From: Blastococcus sp. TF02-09
GTDB taxonomy: Bacteria; Actinomycetota; Actinomycetes; Mycobacteriales; Geodermatophilaceae
Length of the DNA stretch: 35,902 nt
Reading direction: 5' to 3'
NCBI RefSeq assembly: GCF_003319105.1
Contig: NZ_QOHH01000018.1
Location: 1-35,902, forward strand
The notes under the pieces were generated by a model. It was not told where the DNA came from, did not search any database, and saw nothing but the letters and a program-made list of their open reading frames with translations. Of this stretch, positions 1 through 7,136 are shown one piece after another. Positions within the stretch are counted from its first letter, which is position 1. The number at the start of each line of letters is the position of its first letter. A program made the position numbers and the translations under genes.

Positions 1-1
1 G

Positions 2-109
2 CAACGACGCACCGCCGAAGGACTTTCCAAGAAAGACATCATCCGCTGCCTCAAGCGCCTGATGGCCCGCGAGCTCTACTACCTGCTCACCTCACCCAAG
101 ACCTCTTGA
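2..109 (+). CDS. IS110-family transposase, C-terminal end (partial)
   Basis: The frame opened by the window edge encodes 35 residues ending in TGA, with the stretch GLSKKDIIRCLKRLMARELY. This matches the C-terminal tail of IS110/IS1111 transposases, which carry a Lys/Arg-rich helix of the form xSKxxIIRCLKRxxAREL just before the stop. The catalytic DEDD and Ser domains would lie to the left of the window. Only the tail is visible, so whether the element is intact cannot be judged. The short non-coding stretch after the stop looks like the element's right end. The family call rests on motif similarity alone. Confidence 0.72.
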   Translation, partial: QRRTAEGLSKKDIIRCLKRLMARELYYLLTSPKTS

Positions 110-127
110 CGATCCATAGGAGCATCC
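110..127 (+). mobile_element. Probable right end of the IS110-type element
   Basis: Directly after the transposase stop comes a short tail containing ATAGGAGCATCC, a type of sequence I recognise from the downstream ends of actinobacterial IS110 elements. It is followed immediately by a palindromic repeat at 128. IS110 elements have no long terminal inverted repeats and usually make no target duplication, so the exact boundary is inferred. Confidence 0.5.
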
Positions 128-172
128 CTGCTCTTCCGCGGAAAAGCAGCCGGCCTTTCCGCGGAGAAGCAG
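128..172. repeat. Two tandem copies of a TTCCGCGGAA-centred palindrome
   Basis: Copy one (128-149) reads CTGC, then TCTTCCGCGGAAAA, then GCAG, and differs by one base from the perfect 22-bp palindrome at 658-679. Copy two (151-172) is more diverged but keeps CTTTCCGCGGAGAAGCAG. They end 4 bp after the arr stop, so with the copy at 658-679 they bracket arr. The IS110 end abuts copy one. They could act as hairpins at the 3' end of the arr message or as target sites for mobile elements. Confidence 0.75.
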
Positions 173-176
173 TCGG

Positions 177-635
177 TCAGTCCTCGATGACGTCCAGGCC
201 CTGCTCGCGCAGCCGCGCCAGGCTGTCGAGCATCCCCTGAAGCACCTCGGGGGCGTGCCCCTCCCAGTCGTCCACCTCGCCGACGACGCGCAGCGGGGAG
301 CGGGTCCGGTAGGACTGCGTGGGATTGCCCGGGAACCGCTTGTCGGTCACGTTCGGGTCGTCCTCGAACGAGCCCAGCGGCTCGACGACGTAGACGTGAC
401 CCCGCTCCGGAGTGCCGGCCAGCGCCGTCGCCAGCTCCGCCCCCCACACGGCGGTCTCCAGCACGGCGGTGAAGTAGACGTTGTTCGACACCCGGCCGGC
501 GTGGAAGTTGGAGCCGTGGCCGGGCACCAGTTCGTCGCCCATCGCGAACACCGTCCGCGTGCCGTGGAAGAAGGGTCCCGGCACGTGGTCGTGGTGCTCG
601 TGGGTCACCGGCACACGCGCGCCGTCGTCCGCCAT
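177..635 (-). CDS. arr: Rifamycin NAD-dependent ADP-ribosyltransferase (Arr)
   Basis: This 152-residue protein matches the small Arr family (about 140 residues), which transfers ADP-ribose from NAD+ to a hydroxyl of rifamycins and inactivates them in the cytoplasm. Recognisable family segments are PGPFFHGT (residues 19-26), YFTA (54-57), TAVWGAELA, RGHVYVVEP and FEDDPNVTDKRFPGNPTQSY (90-109), and the protein ends in DVIED as usual. His24, Tyr54 and the EDD at 91-93 fall where family members carry NAD-binding and functional residues. It starts at ATG 635. The gene stands alone, bracketed by palindromic repeats and next to an IS110 end, which suggests it may move as a cassette. Chromosomal Arr is common in actinobacteria, so resistance need not be recently acquired. 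Confidence 0.93.
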   Translation of the reverse strand: MADDGARVPVTHEHHDHVPGPFFHGTRTVFAMGDELVPGHGSNFHAGRVSNNVYFTAVLETAVWGAELATALAGTPERGHVYVVEPLGSFEDDPNVTDKRFPGNPTQSYRTRSPLRVVGEVDDWEGHAPEVLQGMLDSLARLREQGLDVIED

Positions 636-657
636 ACCGGCGATGATGCCGGGCGAT

Positions 658-679
658 CTGCTTTTCCGCGGAAAAGCAG
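658..679. repeat. Perfect 22-bp palindrome upstream of arr
   Basis: The sequence CTGC-TTTTCCGCGGAAAA-GCAG is its own reverse complement. It lies 22 bp upstream of the arr start and 12 bp beyond the stop of the HTH-cupin gene. It is the same family as the tandem copies at 128-172. It could serve as a bidirectional hairpin between these genes or as a binding or integration site. Confidence 0.8.
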
Positions 680-691
680 GATGGTCAGCGG

Positions 692-1273
692 TCAGCGGTC
701 AGCGGGGCGGGCGCGGACGTGCATCCGCTCGCCCTGCGGACCGAAGAGCACCAGCGCCTCGGCCGGTTCGGGGAACGGGTTGGAGAAGGTGTGCGGCACC
801 CGGGTGTCGAACTCGACCACCTCGCCCGGCTCGAGCACGAAGTCGCGGGCACCGAGCAGCAGCCGGATCCGGCCGGACAGCACGTAGAGCCACTCGTAGC
901 CCTCGTGCGTCTTCTGGTCGGTCTCCTGCACCCGCCACCGGCCCGGGAGCAGCATCTTGTGCGCCTGCAGCCCGCCGGCCTGGCGGGTCAGCGGCACCGT
1001 CGTCATGCCGTCCGCGCGCTCGACCGGCCGCCCGTGCACCCGCGGATCGGCCGGCGCCGGGGTGTCCACGAGGTCGTCGATGGAGACGCCGTAGGTGCGG
1101 GCCAGCGGCAGGAGCAGCTCCAGGGTCGGACGGCGCCCGCCGGACTCCAGCCGGGACAGCGTGCTCACCGAGATGCCCGTCGTCCCGGCGACGTCGGTGA
1201 GCGTGGCGCCCCGCTCGGTCCGGAGCGCACGCAGTCGCCGGCCCACGTCCCGCAGCACGTCGTCGTCGGTCAT
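692..1273 (-). CDS. HTH-cupin transcriptional regulator (XRE family)
   Basis: The 193-residue protein has an N-terminal helix-turn-helix of the XRE/Cro type (about residues 6-62; ATLTDVAGTTGISVSTLSRL) joined to a C-terminal cupin barrel (about 110-185) with EWLYVLSGRIRLLLG and the second cupin motif FVLEPGEVVEFDTRVPH. This architecture is typical of regulators that bind DNA as dimers and sense a small ligand in the cupin. It starts at ATG 1273 and is divergent from the oxidoreductase/methyltransferase pair, with a palindromic operator candidate between them, so it probably controls that pair and itself. Its stop lies in a run of three TCAGCGG heptamers that places stops in all three frames. 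The ligand is unknown. Confidence 0.88.
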   Translation of the reverse strand: MTDDDVLRDVGRRLRALRTERGATLTDVAGTTGISVSTLSRLESGGRRPTLELLLPLARTYGVSIDDLVDTPAPADPRVHGRPVERADGMTTVPLTRQAGGLQAHKMLLPGRWRVQETDQKTHEGYEWLYVLSGRIRLLLGARDFVLEPGEVVEFDTRVPHTFSNPFPEPAEALVLFGPQGERMHVRARPADR

Positions 1274-1281
1274 GACCCGAG

Positions 1282-1309
1282 TTTGCCATCCCGGCAAAGG
1301 TGATTGCCA
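1282..1309. promoter_or_regulatory. Operator candidate between HTH-cupin gene and oxidoreductase gene
   Basis: TTTGCC-ATCCC-GGCAAA (1282-1298) is a perfect inverted repeat with 6-bp arms, followed by a third half-site TTGCCA at 1304-1309. It lies 9 bp from the regulator start and about 40 bp before the oxidoreductase start, a position fit for control of both divergent promoters. It is the most regular palindrome in this gap. Confidence 0.6.
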
Positions 1310-1340
1310 GTCAGTGGTGTAAAGCTCGACAGTGGTCGGC

Positions 1341-2288
1341 ATGACGGAGCGATACGACGTGGTGGTCATCGGAGGGGGCGCGGCAGGGCTGAGCGGAGCG
1401 CTCACCCTCGCCCGCGCCCGGCGCAGCGTGCTGGTGGTGAACGCGGGCGTGCCCCGCAACGCACCCGCCGGGCACGTGCACAACTACCTCGGCCGGGAGG
1501 GCACGCCTCCGGCCGAGCTGTACGCCCTCGGCCGGAGCGAGGTGGAGGGCTACGGCGCGACGGTGCGCCCGGGTCGGGTGACCGGGCTGGCCCGGGAGGA
1601 CGGCGGTTTCCGGCTCGACCTCGACGGCGGCGAGGCGGTGCACGGCCGGCGGGTGCTGCTGGCCAGCGGGCTGGTCGACGAGCTGCCCGACCTGCCGGGT
1701 GTGGCCGAGCGGTGGGGGACCGCGGTGCTGCACTGCCCCTACTGCCACGGCTGGGAGACGCGCGACCGGGCGGTGGGCATCGTGAGCACCGGCCCGATGG
1801 GCGTGCACGCGGCGACGCTGTGGCGGCAGTGGACCGACGACGTGGTGCTGTTCGTGCACACCGGCGCCGAGCCGACGGCCGACGAGCTGGAGCGACTCAC
1901 GGCGCGCGGGGTCCGGGTCGTGCACGGGCGGGTGGCCGGGCTGGAGGGCGGCGCCGACGTCCGGATGGCCGACGGCGAGCTGGTGGCCCGGGACGCCGTC
2001 GTCGTGACGACGCGCATGGTGGCCAACGCCGAGCTGCTGGCCGGGCTCGGGGCGACGCCGGTGCCGATGGAGGTGAACGGTGCGGTCGTCGGCAGCTACC
2101 TGCCGGCCGATCCCACCGGGCGCACGGAGGTCCCCGGTGTCTGGGTGGCCGGCAACGCCGGCGACCTCAGCGCCCAGGTGATCGTCGCCGCGGCCCAGGG
2201 GCTGAAGGCGGGCGCGATGATCAACATGGACCTGGTCGAGGAGGACACCGCCCGCGCGGTGGCCGGGAAGCGGAGCGTGGCGGCATGA
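1341..2288 (+). CDS. Thioredoxin-reductase-like FAD oxidoreductase with CPYC motif
   Basis: This protein of about 315 residues begins with an FAD-binding Rossmann motif (GGGAAG, residues 11-16) and has a second dinucleotide region near GIVSTGPMGVH (146-156). The redox pair is C132-P-Y-C135 followed by HGWE. It ends with the FAD-contact segment VWVAGNAGD. The fold is that of low-molecular-weight thioredoxin reductase. The CxxCHGxE form resembles the dithiol-oxidase branch (fungal GliT, bacterial HlmI and DepH) more than classical TrxB. No thioredoxin gene is adjacent. ATG 1341 is preferred over GTG 1332 because the protein then begins MTERYDVVVIGGG, as usual in the family. Its stop overlaps the next gene's start (ATGA). 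Confidence 0.87.
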   Translation: MTERYDVVVIGGGAAGLSGALTLARARRSVLVVNAGVPRNAPAGHVHNYLGREGTPPAELYALGRSEVEGYGATVRPGRVTGLAREDGGFRLDLDGGEAVHGRRVLLASGLVDELPDLPGVAERWGTAVLHCPYCHGWETRDRAVGIVSTGPMGVHAATLWRQWTDDVVLFVHTGAEPTADELERLTARGVRVVHGRVAGLEGGADVRMADGELVARDAVVVTTRMVANAELLAGLGATPVPMEVNGAVVGSYLPADPTGRTEVPGVWVAGNAGDLSAQVIVAAAQGLKAGAMINMDLVEEDTARAVAGKRSVAA

Positions 2289-2932
2289 GCGAGCACCAGC
2301 ACGGGACGACGCGGCAGCCCGCGACCACCCGCGACTCCTACGACGAGCTCTACCGCTCCGCGCCCGCGGTGTGGACCGGCCGGCCCAACGGCCAGCTCGT
2401 GCGCGAGGCCACCGACCTGCCGCCCGGTACCGCGCTCGACGCCGGGGCCGGGGAGGGCGGCGACGCGCTCTGGCTCGCCTCCCGCGGCTGGCGGGTGACC
2501 GCGGTCGACTTCTCGCCGGTGGCCCTGGAGCGCGGAGCGGCCAAGGCGGCCGAGCTGCGCCTGGCCGACCGGATCGACTGGCGGCACGAGGACCTGGACA
2601 CGTGGGCGCCGCCGGAGGCCGCCTTCGACCTGGTCACCGCCCACTACCTGCACTCCTCGTGGACCGACCGGGAGGCGATGTTCCGGCGGCTGGCCGCCGC
2701 GGTGGCACCGGGCGGGACACTGCTCGTGGTCGGCCACCAGCACGGCGAGGGGTGGGGCCACGGGCACGCGCACGAGCCCGGCGCCCTCTACTCGGCCGAC
2801 GACGTCGCGGCGGTGCTCGACCCGGCGCAGTGGACCGACGTGGTCACCGAGACCCGCGACCGCGATCCGGACGCGGCCCACCGGACGGGCAACCCGGTGC
2901 CGGACACCGTGCTGGTCGCGCGCCGCCGGTAG
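2285..2932 (+). CDS. Class I SAM-dependent methyltransferase
   Basis: The 215-residue protein has SAM motif I LDAGAGEGGDALWLASRGW (51-69), the acidic ribose-binding end of strand 2 (VTAVDFS, 71-77), motif II around FDLVTAHYLH (114-123) and post-motif APGGTLLVVG (141-150). The pattern is closest to small TehB/thiopurine-type methyltransferases. A His-rich loop, HQHGEGWGHGHAHEPG (151-166), follows motif III and is unusual; it could bind metal or a thiol substrate. The ATG overlaps the oxidoreductase stop by four bases, so the two are co-translated and probably act on the same compound. The substrate is unknown. Confidence 0.86.
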   Translation: MSEHQHGTTRQPATTRDSYDELYRSAPAVWTGRPNGQLVREATDLPPGTALDAGAGEGGDALWLASRGWRVTAVDFSPVALERGAAKAAELRLADRIDWRHEDLDTWAPPEAAFDLVTAHYLHSSWTDREAMFRRLAAAVAPGGTLLVVGHQHGEGWGHGHAHEPGALYSADDVAAVLDPAQWTDVVTETRDRDPDAAHRTGNPVPDTVLVARRR

Positions 2933-2933
2933 G

Positions 2934-3728
2934 TCAGGAGCGGGGGAGCCCCAGCGCGGCGAGGGCCTCGGTGACGGCGTCCTCGTGCAGCAGGTCCAGG
3001 GCCAGCAGGCGGTGCACCAGCACCCCGCTGCGGGTCAGCCGCAGGTCGGCGGCCCGCAGCCGGGGCAGCGTGGCCGCGGGACGGGGCGCGCTCATCGGCG
3101 GATCGACCAGCCCGGCGCGCTGCAGGTCGGCGACGTCCTCGCGGGCGCCCCACTCCGACCACGGGCGGGGCGCGTCCGGCAGCGGTGCCATGGGCAGCGG
3201 AACCCGGTCACGGCGGCCGACCCCGGCCAGCAGGGCGAGCTGACGCCAGCTCAGGCCCTCGCTGGACCGGAGCGCGCGCCCGGCCAGCCCGGCGTCCAGG
3301 TCGGGCGAGCAGGACATCTCGGCGAGCAGGTAGCCCAGGTGGCGCACCCGCCGCTCGTCGGTCGACCGGCGGGCCGCGGCCACCACCGCCTCGGCCAGGT
3401 CCTCGGCCGCCGGCCGGCCGCCCGCGCGCCCATCACACCAGCCGTCGGTCCGCGCCGCGCGCCCCGCCCGGTGCTGGGTGGCCGCGTACTCCACCGCGAA
3501 GGCCAGGGCCGCTCCCGCGCGCACCTGCTCGCGGGGCGCCGGGAGGCCGGCCGCCTCCGTGGCGACGGTGCGCAGGCTCGCGGCGAAGGAGGCGCTGATG
3601 GTCACCTTCGCCGCCGACGGCTCGAAGACGACGGTCGCCGCCGCCCGGCTCATCGACCCGGCCACCGGGGCGCCCTGCTCGATCAGCGTGCGGCCGGGCA
3701 GTTCGGCGGTCTCCTCGGGGGCGGTCAC
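2934..3728 (-). CDS. Protein of unknown function
   Basis: I do not recognise a named family. GTG 3728 gives 264 residues. The N-terminal third is Ala-rich with TVVFEPSAAKVTISASFAAS. The middle has an acidic/basic helical stretch AEAVVAAARRSTDERRVRHL followed by GYLLAEMSC, and then SSEGLSWRQLALLAGVG. That arrangement (a helix with DERR, then a leucine-rich segment, then LSWRQL) recurs in uncharacterised bacterial proteins, but I cannot assign a role. The C-terminal part resembles a small wHTH-like region (RLTRSGVLVHRLLALDLL). The gene is convergent with the methyltransferase, separated by 1 bp. No signal peptide or membrane segment is visible. GTG start is tentative. Confidence 0.6.
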   Translation of the reverse strand: MTAPEETAELPGRTLIEQGAPVAGSMSRAAATVVFEPSAAKVTISASFAASLRTVATEAAGLPAPREQVRAGAALAFAVEYAATQHRAGRAARTDGWCDGRAGGRPAAEDLAEAVVAAARRSTDERRVRHLGYLLAEMSCSPDLDAGLAGRALRSSEGLSWRQLALLAGVGRRDRVPLPMAPLPDAPRPWSEWGAREDVADLQRAGLVDPPMSAPRPAATLPRLRAADLRLTRSGVLVHRLLALDLLHEDAVTEALAALGLPRS

Positions 3729-3873
3729 CGGGTGATCATCTCCGGCGGGGCGGTGATCGTGCACGCCGGTGGCGAGGACCTCACCACAGCGGGGCAGCGC
3801 CGGTGAGCGGAACGGAACACGAGAACACCCGCGGGGCGACGCCGGGGAAATCATCACCGGCCACCGTTCCGGC

Positions 3874-5253
3874 ATGGCCGCTCCCACCCGATCCCCCGCG
3901 TTGCTCCCGCAGTCCGACGTCCCGGCGCGTCCCGGGAGGTGGATAGACGACTGGCGCCCGGAGGACCCGGAGTTCTGGGAGTCGACCGGCAAGCGCGTCG
4001 CCCGGCGCAACCTCTTCTTCTCGGTCTTCAGCGAGCACATCGGCTTCTCGATCTGGAGCCTGTGGTCGGTGCTGGTGCTGTTCCTGCCCGAGCCGGTGTT
4101 CGGCATCGACCCGGCCGGCAAGTTCCTGCTGACCGCACTGCCGACGGCGCTCGGCGCCTTCGTCCGGCTGCCCTACACCTTCGCCGTCGCGAAGTTCGGC
4201 GGCCGCAACTGGACGATCGTCAGCGCCGCGCTCCTGCTGATCCCCACCATCGCCACGGCGATCGTGCTGGAGCCCGGTGTCTCGTTCACGACGCTGCTGG
4301 TCGTCGCCTGCCTGGCCGGTGTCGGCGGCGGCAACTTCGCGAGCTCGATGGCCAACATCAACGCCTTCTACCCCGACCGGCTCAAGGGCTGGGCGCTCGG
4401 GCTCAACGCCGGCGGCGGCAACCTCGGCGTCCCCGTCGTCCAGCTCATCGGCCTGCTCGTCCTGGCCACGGCAGGAGCGGAGCACCCGCGGATCATCCTG
4501 CTCGTCTACATCCCGCTCATCGTCGTGGCCGCCGTGGGCGCGGCCCTGGTCATGGACAACCTGACGACGGCGCGCAACCAGCCGCGGGCCATGCGCGAGG
4601 CGACCCGCGAGCCGCACACCTGGATCATGTCCTTCCTCTACATCGGCTCCTTCGGCTCGTTCATCGGCTTCGGGTTCGCGTTCGGCCAGGTGCTGCAGAA
4701 TCAGTTCACCGAGTCCTTCGCCACCCCGCTGGCGGCGGCCTCGCTCACCTGGCTCGGCCCGCTGCTGGGCTCGCTGATCCGCCCGGTCGGCGGTGCGCTG
4801 GCCGACCGGTTCGGCGGCGCGCGCATCACCTGCTGGACCTTCGTCGCGATGGCGGTGGGGGCCGGCGTCGTGTGGTCGGCGAGCCAGGTGGAGTCGCTGC
4901 CGTTGTTCGTCGTCGGCTTCGTGCTGCTGTTCGTGCTCAGCGGCGTGGGCAACGGCTCGACCTACAAGATGATCCCGGCGATCTTCCGGTCGCAGGCGCT
5001 GCAGCGGGTGGCCGACGGCGGCGATCCCGAGGCCGCCGACCGGCACGCGCTGCGCATGTCCGGCGCCCTCATCGGCATCGCCGGCGCGGTCGGGGCCTTC
5101 GGCGGTGTGCTGGTCAACCTGGCGTTCCGGCAGTCGTTCCTGAGCACGGGCACCGGCGACTCGGCCTACCTCGTGTTCATCGCGTTCTACGTCGTCTGCG
5201 TCGTCGTCACCTGGGCCGTGTACCTGCGCCCGGGAGCCGCCCACCGGGTCTGA
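3874..5253 (+). CDS. narK: NarK-type nitrate/nitrite transporter (MFS)
   Basis: This 459-residue membrane protein has about twelve hydrophobic segments and the nitrate-porter signature in GVGGGNFASSMANINAFYP, plus GWALGLNAGGGNLGVPVVQ. A second copy of the glycine-rich signature follows in the C-terminal half (SGVGNGSTYKMIPAIF). Those features define the nitrate/nitrite porter group of the major facilitator superfamily, which moves nitrate in or exchanges it for nitrite across the cytoplasmic membrane. ATG 3874 is chosen because the protein then starts MAAPTRSP, a length typical of the family. The neighbour on the other strand is a HemD-like/winged-helix protein of a kind found beside narK genes in mycobacteria, which supports a nitrate role. 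No nitrate or nitrite reductase lies in the window. Confidence 0.92.
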   Translation: MAAPTRSPALLPQSDVPARPGRWIDDWRPEDPEFWESTGKRVARRNLFFSVFSEHIGFSIWSLWSVLVLFLPEPVFGIDPAGKFLLTALPTALGAFVRLPYTFAVAKFGGRNWTIVSAALLLIPTIATAIVLEPGVSFTTLLVVACLAGVGGGNFASSMANINAFYPDRLKGWALGLNAGGGNLGVPVVQLIGLLVLATAGAEHPRIILLVYIPLIVVAAVGAALVMDNLTTARNQPRAMREATREPHTWIMSFLYIGSFGSFIGFGFAFGQVLQNQFTESFATPLAAASLTWLGPLLGSLIRPVGGALADRFGGARITCWTFVAMAVGAGVVWSASQVESLPLFVVGFVLLFVLSGVGNGSTYKMIPAIFRSQALQRVADGGDPEAADRHALRMSGALIGIAGAVGAFGGVLVNLAFRQSFLSTGTGDSAYLVFIAFYVVCVVVTWAVYLRPGAAHRV

Positions 5254-5256
5254 GCG

Positions 5257-5317
5257 CGCGAGATCTGCACACTCGGGCCATCGGCACGCTGATCGCCCCG
5301 AGTGTGCAGATCTCGCG
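5257..5317. terminator. Long inverted repeat between convergent narK and hemD-like genes
   Basis: Two perfectly complementary 21-bp arms (5257-5277 and 5297-5317), each containing AGATCTGCACACTC or its complement, flank a 19-nt loop. Sitting between two convergent stops, it would form the same hairpin from either strand and could end both transcripts. No T tract follows. The arms' length and exactness also fit a mobile palindromic repeat. Confidence 0.7.
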
Positions 5318-5329
5318 GTCTTGTGGAGA

Positions 5330-6451
5330 TCAGGCGGCCAGGCGGTAGCCGCGCTTGACCACGGTGCCGATCAGCGGTGCCCCGAGCGCGGCGCGCAGCC
5401 GGGCGACCGCCATCTCCACCGCGTGCTCGTCCCCGCCGCCGGGCAGGTGCTGGACGAGGTCGGCCCGCGAGACGACCGTGCCGGGCCGGTCGGCCAGGGC
5501 GCGCAGGACGCCGATGGGCCCCGGCGGCAGCTCGACCACCCGGCCGTCGACGACGGCGGCGTGACCGCGGACCTGCAGCGTGTGCGGGCCGAGGGCGAGG
5601 ACGGGGTCGCGCTCGGGTAGCCGGGCGACCACCTCGCGGGCCAGCGCGCCGAGCCGGGCCCGTTCCGGTTGCCGCGTCGGGATGCCCGCGGCCTCGAGCG
5701 GCCCGGCGGTGACCGCGCCGACCGCCACCGCCAGCACCCGGTCGCGCAGCGCGGTCACGAGCTCGTCCGCGCGGCCCAGCTCCCCGGCGACGGCGAGCAG
5801 GCTGGCGGCTGCCGGCGCGCTGGTGAAGGTGACCGCGTCGACCGCGCCCGCGACCACGGCGGCGACCAGGCGGTGCACCGGGGCGACGTCCTCGGGCAGC
5901 ACCCATCGGTAGACCGGCACGGTGAGCACCTCGGCGCCGGTGGCCCGCAGCCCCGCGACGAGGTCCGGCAGGGGGTCGCCGTGCAGCTGGATCGCGATCC
6001 GGCGTCCCTCGAGCGGCCCCTCGGCGCCGGACAGCAGGTGGGAGAGCACCTCGACCGAGGACTCCGACTCCGGCGACCAGGCGTCCACCAGCCCGCCGCC
6101 GCGGATGGCGCCGCGTGCCTTCGGGCCGCGCGCCAGCACCCGGGCCCCGCGGAGGTGCTCCACGAGCGGGAGGTCCCAGGCGTCGGCCGCCTCCATCCAG
6201 CCGCGGAAGCCGACGCCGGTGGTGGCGACGACGAGGTCGACCGGCCGCTCCAGCACCCGGCGGGTGGCCGCGACCAGCTCCGTGTCGTCCGACAGCGGCA
6301 CGATGCGGATGGCGGGCGCGTAGACCACCCGGGCGCCGCGGCGGTCCAGCAGGGCGCCGAGCTCCTCCTTGCGGCGGGCAGCGGTCACCGCGACGGTGTA
6401 GCCCGCGAGCGGGAGTTCCGCCGGCGCCTTTTCCTGGTCGAGCTCGGTCAC
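5330..6451 (-). CDS. HemD-like protein with C-terminal winged-helix DNA-binding domain
   Basis: The 373-residue protein has an N-terminal uroporphyrinogen-III synthase fold (about 15-265; GYTVAVTAARRKEELGALL, then VVATTGVGF and VDAVTFTSAPAA). An OmpR/PhoB-type winged helix follows (about 275-373; GRVVELPPGPIGVLRALAD, then VEMAVARLRAALG and IGTVVKRGYRL). Actinobacteria often carry this fusion beside nitrate or nitrite genes (for example the M. tuberculosis gene next to narK3). It is more likely a regulator of nitrate assimilation than a heme enzyme, although synthase activity cannot be excluded. GTG 6451 follows a strong GAGGGGGG ribosome-binding site. It is convergent with narK. Confidence 0.85.
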   Translation of the reverse strand: MTELDQEKAPAELPLAGYTVAVTAARRKEELGALLDRRGARVVYAPAIRIVPLSDDTELVAATRRVLERPVDLVVATTGVGFRGWMEAADAWDLPLVEHLRGARVLARGPKARGAIRGGGLVDAWSPESESSVEVLSHLLSGAEGPLEGRRIAIQLHGDPLPDLVAGLRATGAEVLTVPVYRWVLPEDVAPVHRLVAAVVAGAVDAVTFTSAPAAASLLAVAGELGRADELVTALRDRVLAVAVGAVTAGPLEAAGIPTRQPERARLGALAREVVARLPERDPVLALGPHTLQVRGHAAVVDGRVVELPPGPIGVLRALADRPGTVVSRADLVQHLPGGGDEHAVEMAVARLRAALGAPLIGTVVKRGYRLAA

Positions 6452-6545
6452 GTTCCCCCCTCGGCAGGTGCTGGCCCATGGTGCGGCAACGGCATTACGC
6501 AGATGTGTCCGGCGCAGCCGGGAGTGAGGCGTCTCACGGCCGTGG

Positions 6546-7136
6546 TCACCGGTCCAGCAGGACGACGTCGCCCCGGTCGCCACCGCGGGTCCCGTCGACG
6601 CGCAGGTCGGCCCGTCGCCGGGTGTCCTCGCGGGCGAACTCCGCCGCCTCGGTGGCTCCCCAGCGCCGCCAGTGCGCGGTCATGGCGGCGCCGTCCCGGG
6701 CCAGCCCGCGTTCCAGTCGCAGCGGGGGCGGCGCCTCGACCCACACGCGCAGCGTCGTCCACCGGTCCAGCCGGCGCGGCGCGCTTCCGCAGCCCTCGAC
6801 GAGGAGCACCGGCGCCGGCCGGACCGGCACGGGTACCTCGTCGAACCGGTCCGCGTGCCAGTCGAAGCGGTGGTAGGCCCCGGGCCTGCCCTCGCCGAGG
6901 GGTCGCAGCACGCCGGCCTCCAGTCGGGCGACCGCCCCGGTCAGGGTCCAGCCCGCGTAGAGGTCGTCCATGTGCACCAGCTCGGCGTCGTCCCCGAGGG
7001 CGGCGGCCAGCCGCCCGGTGAACGTCGTCTTGCCCGAGCCCGCCGGCCCGTCGACGCAGACCAGCCGCGTGCCGCCCAGGCGCGGCGCGGCCGCCCTGAT
7101 CCCGGCCGCGACGGCGGCGGACGTCGTCGCGGTCAG
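6546..7136 (-). CDS. Small P-loop kinase, uridine-kinase-like
   Basis: This protein of about 196 residues has a Walker A motif GPAGSGKT (30-37), a HMDDLYAGW segment like the substrate-binding region of uridine/nucleoside kinases, a Walker B-like VLLVEGCGS, and a RLERGLARDG lid region. The substrate is not known. No ATG, GTG or TTG is available in frame near the N-terminus. The frame has a CTG whose CTGA overlaps the stop of the upstream hydrolase gene, so CTG 7136 is proposed. Expression would be translationally coupled to that gene. A gap of 94 bp to the HemD-like start contains nothing I can name apart from that gene's ribosome-binding site. Confidence 0.78.
   Translation of the reverse strand: MTATTSAAVAAGIRAAAPRLGGTRLVCVDGPAGSGKTTFTGRLAAALGDDAELVHMDDLYAGWTLTGAVARLEAGVLRPLGEGRPGAYHRFDWHADRFDEVPVPVRPAPVLLVEGCGSAPRRLDRWTTLRVWVEAPPPLRLERGLARDGAAMTAHWRRWGATEAAEFAREDTRRRADLRVDGTRGGDRGDVVLLDR

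Noticed and set aside
683..703. Three TCAGCGG heptamers as a functional tandem repeat
   Set aside because: Only three short units at a gene end; interesting only because they place stops in all frames. No evidence of a wider role.
1304..2932. A 542-residue ORF spanning the oxidoreductase and methyltransferase in another frame, and many similar long antisense ORFs
   Set aside because: They are Arg/Gly/Ala-rich frame shadows typical of very GC-rich DNA, lie over genes with clear motifs, and show no domain.
5330..6451. Annotating the HemD-like gene as a heme biosynthesis gene hemD
   Set aside because: It has a C-terminal winged helix and sits beside narK with no other heme genes, which fits a regulator better.
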